Shown piece by piece: positions 1-5,488 of a DNA stretch of 7,471 bases (positions are counted from its first letter, which is position 1; the number at the start of each line of letters is the position of its first letter). The stretch covers positions 1-7,471 of the forward strand of contig JAIEQQ010000048.1 of assembly GCA_019747615.1 (NCBI GenBank), given 5' to 3'. The position numbers were made by a program, and so were the translations under genes. The DNA is from Phycisphaerales bacterium. GTDB lineage: Bacteria; Planctomycetota; Phycisphaerae; Phycisphaerales; UBA1924. The notes under the pieces are model-generated. The model was not told the origin of the DNA and ran no database searches. It saw only the letters and a list, made by a program, of their open reading frames with translations.

Positions 1-77
1 TGGGCGTGCGGACGCGAGAAAGTCCGCCGCGATCTTCCGGCGCACGCGCGATGCGCACCGCGCCGAGGCGGCGGAGG
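1..77. repeat. 77-bp exact direct repeat, left-edge copy
   Basis: Bases 1-77 match 4744-4820 base for base and in the same orientation; the match ends at 78 (g versus a at 4821). The right-hand copy sits in mntR, where it encodes a plausible part of the MntR N-terminus continuous with the conserved domain. The left copy lies antisense in the oxidoreductase frame, and its translation there does not resemble that family. The left copy is therefore the displaced one. The repeat begins exactly at base 1, and 77 is a common final k-mer length in de Bruijn assembly, which suggests a graph overlap at a contig end. Confidence 0.95.
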
Positions 78-1054
78 GGCGTGATGCACGCGAGCGAATG
101 GCCGGCCGGGGCGTACGCACGCGAGACGCTGGACATGAACGCGACGTTCTGCGCCAGGTGGCCCGGATCGCCATCGAGCAGCAGCGTGGGCTCGACGATC
201 GGCGGCTCGCCCTCGAAGGCGTACCAGAGCGTGCGCGACGACCGCCAGCGAGCCGGCGGGCGCGATCGAAGGCGCGAGGCCTCGAAGCCCTCGCACGCCA
301 GCACGATCGCGAGGGCGCGATACTCCGCGCCGGCGGTTGTGACCACGCCGGGCGCGATCGAGGTGACGGGCGTGTTGAGTGAGATCATGCCCGCGGGCAG
401 CGCGTTTGCGAGCTGGCGCGGGATCTGCTGCATGCCCAGGCGCGGCACGGTCGCATCGCCACTGGAGAAGCAGCGGAAGACGAAGTCCATCATGCGGCTG
501 CTGGCCGAGAGATCCGGGGCGAAGGTGATGCCGCCGAAGAAGGGCATGAAAAAGCGGTCGATAAACGCGGGGCTGAAGCCGCGATCGGCGAGTGCTTGGG
601 CGATGGTGAGCTCCGGGCCTTGCGCCTCAAAGAGCGCTCGCGGGTCGCTGGCGGCTTGCAGCCGCGTACGCATGAGCCCGACTTTGAACTTGTCGGTGAG
701 CGAGCCGACGCGCGAGAGCGCTCCATCGAGGATCGAGCCCGGGCGACGGAGCGGATCCATGAGCGGGTGGAACTTGCCGTTGAATCGCACGATCGCGCCG
801 GGCTCGAAGGCTTGCAGGTCGAGCGCCGGCAGATCGAGCTGCGCCGCCTCGGGATACGCGGTGAGGAAGACCTGGAAGCCGCGGTCGAGCAGGTACTCGC
901 CGCCCGGGCCGGGCGTGCGATCGGTGCGAACGCGCCCGCCGATGTCGTCCGACGCTTCGAGAATAATCGGCGCTCGCCCGGCGCGGACGAGTTCTCGCGC
1001 GCACGCCAAGCCCGCCAAGCCGGCACCCACGATTACCACGTCTGCGTTGATCAT
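1..1054 (-). CDS. FAD-dependent amine-oxidase-fold oxidoreductase, C-terminus missing at left edge
   Basis: The minus-strand frame from ATG 1054-1052 stays open to the window edge, giving 351 codons without a stop. The N-terminus is a Rossmann dinucleotide-binding fold: GAGLAG (G10, G12, G15), the ribose-binding acidic residue E33 at the end of strand 2, then GGRVRT at 39-44, the usual second FAD motif of flavin-containing amine oxidases and phytoene-desaturase-like proteins. Further segments typical of the family as I recall it are GFQVFLTAYPEA, then FFGGI and SSRMMDFVFRCF near the middle. Members are about 410-420 residues, and substrates of this subgroup are unknown to me. Only about 325 codons (78-1054) look genuine; the part inside 1-77 is antisense mntR sequence, so the C-terminal FAD-contacting segment is absent. 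No clear ribosome binding site precedes the ATG. The gene is divergent from the AhpD-like gene, 146 bp away. The fold is secure; the reaction is unknown. Confidence 0.85.
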   Translation of the reverse strand, partial: MINADVVIVGAGLAGLACARELVRAGRAPIILEASDDIGGRVRTDRTPGPGGEYLLDRGFQVFLTAYPEAAQLDLPALDLQAFEPGAIVRFNGKFHPLMDPLRRPGSILDGALSRVGSLTDKFKVGLMRTRLQAASDPRALFEAQGPELTIAQALADRGFSPAFIDRFFMPFFGGITFAPDLSASSRMMDFVFRCFSSGDATVPRLGMQQIPRQLANALPAGMISLNTPVTSIAPGVVTTAGAEYRALAIVLACEGFEASRLRSRPPARWRSSRTLWYAFEGEPPIVEPTLLLDGDPGHLAQNVAFMSSVSRAYAPAGHSLACITPLRRLGAVRIARAPEDRGGLSRVRTP

Positions 1055-1074
1055 CAAGAGAGTGTGAGCCGCTG

Positions 1075-1091
1075 GCTTGACTGAATCAAGC
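1075..1091. promoter_or_regulatory. Small palindrome in the oxidoreductase/AhpD-like divergent gap
   Basis: GCTTGA-CTGAA-TCAAGC is a perfect 6-bp inverted repeat with a 5-nt centre. It overlaps TTGACT (1077-1082), which resembles a -35 box for the rightward gene; 17 nt further on is only a weak -10 (GATGAA, 1100-1105). It could be an operator for the divergent pair. A palindrome this short can also arise by chance. Confidence 0.25.
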
Positions 1092-1200
1092 GGATACGCG
1101 ATGAAACCAAATGCGCCGACGCGGCATCGAAACGGGTGTGCCGCCTTGTGGTGGGCATTTCGTTTGCCAAGTTCAGTCCACTACGGAAAAGGAGCATCAC

Positions 1201-1731
1201 ATGCCTCGAATTACTCCCGTTGATCCTGCGAACGCCACTGGCCGCGCCAAAGAGATCTTCGATGGCCCGCTCAAGGGCAAGACCTTCAACCTCTTCCGCT
1301 CGATGGCGCAGGCACCGGCGGCTCTGGACGCGTATCTCGCCATGAGCGGCGCCCTGAACCACGGCACACTGAACGCGAAGGAACGCGAGACAATCCAGCT
1401 CGTCGTCGCCCAAGCAAACAACTGCGACTACTGCGTCGCGGCGCACACGACAATCGGCAAGATGTCCGGACTCACCGAAGCTCAGACCGTCGAAGCCCGG
1501 CGCGGCACGCTGGCGGATGCCAAGCTCGACGGCCTCGCGAAGTTTGTGCTCTCGCTCCACGAGAAGCGCGGCTTTGTCTCCGACGGCGACATCGCTTCCT
1601 TCAAAAAGGCCGGCTTTAGCGAGAACGTCATCGGCGAGGTCATCGGCGCGTACGCGCTGGCCATCTTCACCAACTACTTCAACCACGCCAATGGGACGGT
1701 CATCGATTTCCCGGCGGTCACGAAGGTGTGA
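1201..1731 (+). CDS. Carboxymuconolactone decarboxylase / AhpD-family peroxidase-like protein
   Basis: This 176-residue protein carries the AhpD core signature E63-x11-C75-DY-C78-VAA-H82, that is E-x11-CxxC-xxx-H. In AhpD these residues form the redox-active disulfide and proton relay that reduce peroxides, so an alkylhydroperoxidase-like, probably cytosolic, antioxidant role is likely. The substrate and the reducing partner cannot be read from the sequence. The protein has the single-domain all-helical length of the peroxidase-related branch rather than that of true 4-carboxymuconolactone decarboxylase. The start is chosen because AAGGAG (1189-1194) lies 6 nt before ATG 1201. The frame extends upstream to an ATG at 1111, but those 30 codons look non-homologous and have no ribosome binding site. 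The gene is divergent from the oxidoreductase, and its stop codon lies inside the 3' end of the convergent AI-2E gene. Confidence 0.92.
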   Translation: MPRITPVDPANATGRAKEIFDGPLKGKTFNLFRSMAQAPAALDAYLAMSGALNHGTLNAKERETIQLVVAQANNCDYCVAAHTTIGKMSGLTEAQTVEARRGTLADAKLDGLAKFVLSLHEKRGFVSDGDIASFKKAGFSENVIGEVIGAYALAIFTNYFNHANGTVIDFPAVTKV

Positions 1732-3247
1732 CCGGTGGCGAGCCCGGTGGTCGAATCGCGTTGACCACCGCAGCGGACGGCGCAGTCGGCAACGGCAGCG
1801 GATCAGCGGCCTTGCCCTCGCGCCAAGCCTTGAACCTTGGCCACACGACTTCTTGGATCGTGATCTTCACGCACGCCGCGATGGGAATCGCCAGCAGCAA
1901 GCCGTAGAACCCCAGCAGCACGCCGCCGGCGATCGACGCGAACAGGATCGTCGGCGTGTCCATCCCGGTGTTCTGGCCCTGAATGCGCGGCGTCAGAATG
2001 TAATCGTCAATGAACTGGCCGATGGCGTAGACAACGATCGGCGCTCCGACGATCCACAGCATCTGCGATTGGATGCTGTTGTCCGCCGGTTGCAGGAACA
2101 GCAGCAGGATCGCCACCGGCACGCCGATGCCCGAGACGTAGGGGATCAGCGTGAGCAGGCCAACAACCGGGCCCAGGATCAGCGGCACGCTGGTGCCGAT
2201 CGCCCAGTACGCGAGCGTGTAATAGGCGACCAGAACGGCGCAGATCGTCAATCGCCCGCGCACGAAGCCGCTGATGGCGCGGTCCATCTTGCTGGCCAGC
2301 AGCAACGCGCGCTCGCGGTTCTGCTCGGGCATCGCGTCCTTCAGGAACTTGACGACGCGTTCATACTCACAGCAGACAAAGAAGAAGAAGAACGAAGTGA
2401 GGAACGCGCCGAAGCCGAGCATGAAGAGCCAAGAGACAACGCCGAAGCCTCCGGTGATCGCGCCGGCGCTGGTTTTGAGCAATGTTGCACCGAGTTCGGT
2501 GCCGTGCTTCTGAATGGACTGCACCGCCCACTCGATGCCCTGATACGCGAGCACGGCGCTGCGGCTGGAACGTCGCTCGGCGTTCTCAGGCGGCCCGTTG
2601 GGCTCGGGCGTGGTAGTCGTGGTGGGGGGGGTGATGACCGGCGGACTGGCGGGTTCGGTCGACGGCGCCGGCGGCGAGCCTTGCGGTGTTGTCGGCCCGG
2701 GTGATGGCCGTGGTGATGGGGTCTCCGCCGGGTCGGTCGCCCCGCGATTGCCGGTCGCGCGGGCCATGTCGGCCTCGGCCTTGATGTCCACGATCCAATC
2801 GCGCAGCTTGATCCAGTTCGGCCCCGGCAGTCTCGATTCGAGCTCCGCGTCGGCCGGCTTCTCCACGCTGCGCACCAGCGACTGGATGTTTGATGCTTGT
2901 TGCTGCACGTAGCCGGCACCCTGCAGCGCGCCGACGCCCAGGCCCAGCACCACCGGCGTCGCGACGGCCAGCAGCGCGATGATGATCAACGCCGCGGCGA
3001 CGAACGGACGCGAGAGATGCCCGCTCCGCGTCACGCGGCTGACCACCGGCTCCACGAGATACGCCAGCAACAGCGCCAGCAGCAGCGGCACCGTCACGAT
3101 GCTCAAGAGGTATCCGAGATACGCCACGCCGAGCACCGCGGCGATCAGCATGATGTCGCGCAGCGGCTGGATCTGCCAGATGTGCAGCGTCCGCCAGTCA
3201 ATGCCCGTGGGCGCGGGGGGGCGTGGGGTGGAGGCGGGCTCACTCAT
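1718..3247 (-). CDS. AI-2E (PerM/UPF0118) family membrane protein
   Basis: This 509-residue inner-membrane protein has about eight hydrophobic segments: roughly 32-66 (two), 84-108, 262-292 (containing a run of five Phe), 333-350, 354-386 (two), 396-412 and 431-460. The C-terminal half carries the family hallmarks: IPYVSGIGVPVA near 368-379, DDYILTPRIQG near 414-424 and GFYGLLLAIPIAA near 446-458. The family is named for a proposed autoinducer-2 exporter, but members have also been linked to ion antiport, so no substrate is assigned. Family proteins are usually about 350-400 residues. The excess here comes from a Pro/Thr/Ser-rich insert in the hydrophilic region between the third and fourth hydrophobic segments, plus a 30-residue polar tail. 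There is no ribosome binding site; TACACT lies 6 nt before the ATG. The 3' end overlaps the AhpD-like gene by 14 bp. Confidence 0.9.
   Translation of the reverse strand: MSEPASTPRPPAPTGIDWRTLHIWQIQPLRDIMLIAAVLGVAYLGYLLSIVTVPLLLALLLAYLVEPVVSRVTRSGHLSRPFVAAALIIIALLAVATPVVLGLGVGALQGAGYVQQQASNIQSLVRSVEKPADAELESRLPGPNWIKLRDWIVDIKAEADMARATGNRGATDPAETPSPRPSPGPTTPQGSPPAPSTEPASPPVITPPTTTTTPEPNGPPENAERRSSRSAVLAYQGIEWAVQSIQKHGTELGATLLKTSAGAITGGFGVVSWLFMLGFGAFLTSFFFFFVCCEYERVVKFLKDAMPEQNRERALLLASKMDRAISGFVRGRLTICAVLVAYYTLAYWAIGTSVPLILGPVVGLLTLIPYVSGIGVPVAILLLFLQPADNSIQSQMLWIVGAPIVVYAIGQFIDDYILTPRIQGQNTGMDTPTILFASIAGGVLLGFYGLLLAIPIAACVKITIQEVVWPRFKAWREGKAADPLPLPTAPSAAVVNAIRPPGSPPVTPS
2564..2737 (-). other. 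Pro/Thr/Ser-rich low-complexity insert in the AI-2E family protein
   Basis: Residues about 171-228 are dominated by Pro, Ser and Thr, including PSPRPSPGP and a run of five Thr, followed by an Arg/Ser patch (ERRSSRS). The region has no hydrophobic stretch and sits in the soluble loop between hydrophobic segments 3 and 4. The coding DNA includes an uninterrupted run of eight G on the plus strand (2624-2631), a slippage-prone tract. A disordered linker is the simplest reading. Confidence 0.8.
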
Positions 3248-3253
3248 GAGCGA

Positions 3254-3259
3254 AGTGTA
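3254..3259 (-). promoter_or_regulatory. Putative -10 box (TACACT), leaderless start of the AI-2E gene
   Basis: On the minus strand TACACT is followed by 6 nt and then ATG 3247, with no Shine-Dalgarno sequence between. A transcript starting the usual distance after this box would begin at or near the start codon. No good -35 box is seen 16-18 nt upstream. The pattern repeats at the methyltransferase and mntR. Confidence 0.35.
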
Positions 3260-3335
3260 GCGGCAGACCGAAAATATGCCGTGAGCGACAGGATCGAGCG
3301 TGTCATTCGAGCGAGCGACGGCGAGAAGTCACCAC

Positions 3336-3363
3336 CTCAATGTGACTCGCTCAATGTGGCTCG
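3336..3363. repeat. Tandem 14-bp direct repeat between methyltransferase and AI-2E gene
   Basis: CTCAATGTGACTCG (3336-3349) is followed at once by CTCAATGTGGCTCG (3350-3363); 13 of 14 positions are the same. The first unit overlaps a small inverted repeat, AGTCAC (3327-3332) with GTGACT (3342-3347). The repeats lie 77-104 bp upstream of the likely AI-2E -10 box and 33-60 bp past the methyltransferase stop. They could be a direct-repeat operator or a short tandem duplication. No U-tract makes this an obvious terminator. Confidence 0.6.
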
Positions 3364-3395
3364 CAATCGCATCCCATCGCAACCGCTGCCGCGTG

Positions 3396-4562
3396 TCAGC
3401 TCTTGCGTGGCCGCCCGCGACTCTTCTTCGGCGGCTGACCCGCTGGCGATTTCGAAGGCTGACCGCCCGCAGCGCCGATGGAATCGCGCGTGCGGGCCTT
3501 CGCCGCGTCGCTTGCGGGGCGAGCCTTGAAGATCGCGGTAGATTGGCCCAGGGCCTTGCCCTTGCCGACCATCCCGACCTCGGTGATCCGCTGATACGCG
3601 CTGAGCAGGTTGGCCCGCGAAAACTCGCAGCCGATGAAGCGCCGGTTGTACGCGTGGGCCACGGCGCCCGTCGTGCCGCTGCCCAGGAACGGATCCAGCA
3701 CCAAGTCGTTCTCATTCGAGCACGCGAGGATCACGCGCTCCAGATACGCCTCGGGCAGTTGGTTGTCGTGTCCGGGGCGGCGTTCCTTGTTGTTGCCCTG
3801 CACGCGGCCCCAGTATTGCCCATACCACACATCCATCGGCAGGCGCATCCCCGCGGGCATGCCGTCTTTCTTGCTCAGCGTGCGCGGATCAAAGTACGTC
3901 GTGGCGCGATCCGAGGGCTCAAGCACGCGCTCGGGGTGCCACGTTGGCGTGCCGCCGGGCTTGACAAAGTGCAGCGCGTGGACCTTGGAGTTGATGAACG
4001 CGCTGGCGCGATTCTGGCCAAAGCGATAGTGCCAGATGCACCAGTTGATCAGCGGGATCTTGAGCGTGTTCTTGACGAACACGACGATCTCCGCCGCGGT
4101 GTCGTCGGGGATGTTGATCCAGAGCGAGCCGCCGGGTCGCAGCCCATCCACGCACCCCTTGATCCACTGATGCGTGAACGTGATGTAGTCCTCGCGTGGG
4201 ATGGAGTCATCCCAGGTGTCGTACTTGGCGCCGTCGCTCCGCACCTTGGCGACATCGGCCTGCTTCGAGCCCGTCGTCTCCCACCGGTCATACGCGCGGC
4301 TCCAGTTAAACGGCGGATCCGCAAACACCAGATCAACCTTCTGCTCGCGAGCCTCGTCAAGCCCGCCCAAAATCTGCCGGCAGTCTCCCGCATACACACG
4401 AACGCTCCCGTCTTGCGTCGCTCGCTCGGGCTTCAGCGCACCGCCCAAAGCACCGTCGTGTTCTTCAATCTCCGCCGCGGATGATGGCTCGCCAGTGGGA
4501 CGAGCAGCCACCTTCGGCGGTGCTGACTTCGTCGGACGTCTGGATTGCGTGGTCCCGGCCAT
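3396..4562 (-). CDS. Beta-class DNA amino-methyltransferase (N6-adenine or N4-cytosine) with AT-hook tail
   Basis: This 388-residue S-adenosylmethionine-dependent DNA methyltransferase is of the N6_N4_Mtase fold. The catalytic motif IV, DPPF (82-85), precedes the SAM-binding motif I, DPFLGSGTTG (290-299), which is the beta-class permuted order. LRPGGSLWINI (141-151) corresponds to the motif V/VI region, and HDNQLPEAYLERVILA (265-280) is the usual lead into motif I. The target-recognition region lies between, about 180-260. DPPF favours adenine methylation, but N4-cytosine cannot be excluded, and the recognition site is unknown. Both ends are basic and low-complexity. The last ten residues, KKSRGRPRKS, contain a canonical AT-hook core (RGRP). 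No restriction endonuclease is next to it (AI-2E gene downstream, mntR divergent upstream), so it looks like an orphan enzyme with an epigenetic role or the remnant of a system. There is no ribosome binding site; a -10 box lies 6 nt before ATG 4562. Confidence 0.93.
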   Translation of the reverse strand: MAGTTQSRRPTKSAPPKVAARPTGEPSSAAEIEEHDGALGGALKPERATQDGSVRVYAGDCRQILGGLDEAREQKVDLVFADPPFNWSRAYDRWETTGSKQADVAKVRSDGAKYDTWDDSIPREDYITFTHQWIKGCVDGLRPGGSLWINIPDDTAAEIVVFVKNTLKIPLINWCIWHYRFGQNRASAFINSKVHALHFVKPGGTPTWHPERVLEPSDRATTYFDPRTLSKKDGMPAGMRLPMDVWYGQYWGRVQGNNKERRPGHDNQLPEAYLERVILACSNENDLVLDPFLGSGTTGAVAHAYNRRFIGCEFSRANLLSAYQRITEVGMVGKGKALGQSTAIFKARPASDAAKARTRDSIGAAGGQPSKSPAGQPPKKSRGRPRKS

Positions 4563-4568
4563 GCGGGC

Positions 4569-4597
4569 AGTTTACACGCTGGGCCGCGACAGCGCAA
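4569..4597 (-). promoter_or_regulatory. Putative promoter of the DNA methyltransferase, leaderless
   Basis: On the minus strand TTGCGC (4597-4592), a 17-nt spacer and TAAACT (4574-4569) form a sigma70-like promoter. Six nt separate the -10 box from the start ATG, and no Shine-Dalgarno sequence is present, so the mRNA would start at or next to the ATG. It lies in the 128-bp divergent gap shared with mntR. Confidence 0.5.
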
Positions 4598-4674
4598 CCG
4601 CCATCTTCGCCATCGCTGGCGACACCGCCCATGCCGCCATGAAACCCCCGCGCCCCCGCACCGCGTTGCGTCTG

Positions 4675-4683
4675 TGGTACGAT
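4675..4683 (+). promoter_or_regulatory. Putative extended -10 box of mntR
   Basis: TGG followed by TACGAT matches an extended -10 (TGn plus TANNNT). Seven nt later comes the GTG at 4691. No -35 box is seen at the right distance, which is tolerable for an extended -10. The spacing implies a leaderless transcript if GTG 4691 is the true start. Confidence 0.4.
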
Positions 4684-4690
4684 CCGCGGC

Positions 4691-5161
4691 GTGAAATCGC
4701 GGAAGCCATCCCGTGCCCGGAGCGACTCAGAAGTGAGGGCCGATGGGCGTGCGGACGCGAGAAAGTCCGCCGCGATCTTCCGGCGCACGCGCGATGCGCA
4801 CCGCGCCGAGGCGGCGGAGGATTACGTCGAAGCCATCGCCGAACTCATCCGCGTCGAGGGCGAGGCCCGCGTGATGCTGCTCGCCCGCGTCATGGGCGTC
4901 TCGCACGTCACCGTCTCGCGCACACTCAAACGCCTCACCGAGCGCGGCCTCGTCCTCAGCGAACGCCACCGCCCAGTGACACTCACCGAAGCTGGCCAAT
5001 CGCTCGCGCTGCGCGCCCGCGAGCGACACGACGTGGTGCTCGCGTTTTTAGAGTCCCTCGGCGTGCCGCGCGAGCAAGCGCTGCTGGACGCCGAGGGCAT
5101 CGAGCACCACGTCTCAGAAGAGACGATCGCGGGGATGAAGCGGCGGTTGGCGGGGGGTTGA
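4691..5161 (+). CDS. mntR: Manganese-responsive transcriptional repressor MntR (DtxR family)
   Basis: This 156-residue protein aligns closely, as I recall it, with the E. coli-type MntR, including EARVMLLARVMGVSHVTVSR (winged helix, about 58-77), RERHDVVLAFL (111-120) and DAEGIEHHVSEET (133-145). All six Mn ligands known from B. subtilis MntR fall in register at a constant offset of 36: D44, E47, H113, E135, E138 and H139. It should bind Mn(II) as a dimer and repress Mn-uptake genes such as mntH. No transporter lies within this window, so it acts elsewhere or on a distant neighbour. There is no SH3-like third domain, as usual for MntR. The start is uncertain: GTG 4691 sits 7 nt after an extended -10 (leaderless), whereas GTG 4733 has GGAG (4719-4722) 10 nt upstream and would give 142 residues. 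The basic N-terminal extension (1-40) contains the 77-bp segment repeated at the left edge. Confidence 0.95.
   Translation: MKSRKPSRARSDSEVRADGRADARKSAAIFRRTRDAHRAEAAEDYVEAIAELIRVEGEARVMLLARVMGVSHVTVSRTLKRLTERGLVLSERHRPVTLTEAGQSLALRARERHDVVLAFLESLGVPREQALLDAEGIEHHVSEETIAGMKRRLAGG
4744..4820. repeat. 77-bp exact direct repeat, internal copy within mntR
   Basis: This copy is identical to bases 1-77 and covers mntR codons from about residue 18 into residue 44, ending at the first metal ligand. Here the reading frame and family similarity run smoothly across both borders, so this copy is the native one. The 4743-bp distance between copies defines the loop described in the findings. Confidence 0.95.
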
Positions 5162-5201
5162 GGTGTGGGGCGTGGGACTTGAGAGAGACTGCTCTGTTCA
5201 G

Positions 5202-5257
5202 CTCACCCTCCCCCGGTCCCACCGGGGGAGGTGGCGAGTCTTCGAGCCGGAGGGGGC
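5202..5257 (+). repeat. REP-like hairpin element, copy A
   Basis: This 56-nt element has a perfect 11-bp stem, CCTCCCCCGGT (5207-5217) with ACCGGGGGAGG (5221-5231), and a CCC loop. A weaker structured part around CTTCG and a closing GGAGGGGGC follow. An inverted, diverged copy lies 47 bp downstream. The element starts 40 bp after the mntR stop, inside the 355-bp gap (5162-5516) that otherwise holds no gene I can support. The lack of a U-tract and the paired copy point to a dispersed palindromic (REP/BIME-type) element more than to a plain terminator. Confidence 0.7.
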
Positions 5258-5304
5258 TCGAACACTCACGGCGATTATTGTGACAACGAGTATGTCGCAG
5301 TCCC

Positions 5305-5360
5305 GCCCCCTCCGCCGCGAAGCGCGGCGCCTCCCCCGATAGGGACCGGGGAAGGGTGGG
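5305..5360 (-). repeat. REP-like hairpin element, copy B (inverted)
   Basis: Read on the minus strand this 56-nt stretch follows copy A closely: CCACCCT, CCCCGGTCCC, CGGGGGAGG, CTTCG and CGGAGGGGGC all recur in order, with a one-base gap here and there. The second stem is better here: CGCCGCG (5313-5319) pairs with CGCGGCG (5323-5329) across an AAG loop. The first stem keeps 8 pairs (5330-5338 with 5347-5355) and one mismatch. Changes that alter or restore pairing between the copies are what a repeat maintained as a folded structure would show. Confidence 0.7.
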
Positions 5361-5488
5361 CGCGAGTGCTTGCCGTGCGGCTCTCACGCGCGGCAGCGGC
5401 CTTCATTTCCTGCTATGAGCTTTGCTGCTTCGAGCTTTGCCACTCCGCCACTTCTGGTCCCCCCGCCTCGCCGCGCGACGCCCCGCGC

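Noticed and set aside
6..1067. 353-codon plus-strand open frame
   Set aside because: It is antisense to the oxidoreductase, has Arg/Ser/Pro-rich composition and no family motif. Long shadow frames are expected in GC-rich coding DNA.
2379..2396. GAA-rich microsatellite-like run
   Set aside because: On the minus strand it encodes the Phe run (SFFFFFV) in a membrane segment of the AI-2E protein, so it is ordinary coding sequence.
1517..2704. 395-codon plus-strand open frame
   Set aside because: It is out of frame with the AhpD-like gene and then antisense to the AI-2E gene. The polar Arg/Gln/His-rich translation shows no domain.
3300..4484. 394-codon plus-strand open frame
   Set aside because: It is antisense to the DNA methyltransferase, whose motifs clearly mark the minus strand as coding.
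4563..4690. MntR autoregulatory operator in the methyltransferase/mntR gap
   Set aside because: I looked for a long AT-rich palindrome like known MntR boxes and found none; only short GC-rich partial repeats are present.
5207..5231. mntR intrinsic terminator
   Set aside because: The 11-bp stem is strong but is not followed by a U-tract, and the whole 56-nt unit recurs inverted nearby. A repeat element explains it better, though it may still end transcripts.
4201..5283. 360-codon plus-strand open frame running through mntR into the gap
   Set aside because: It is antisense to the methyltransferase and then out of frame with mntR. It runs through the hairpin repeats, and its translation there is low-complexity.
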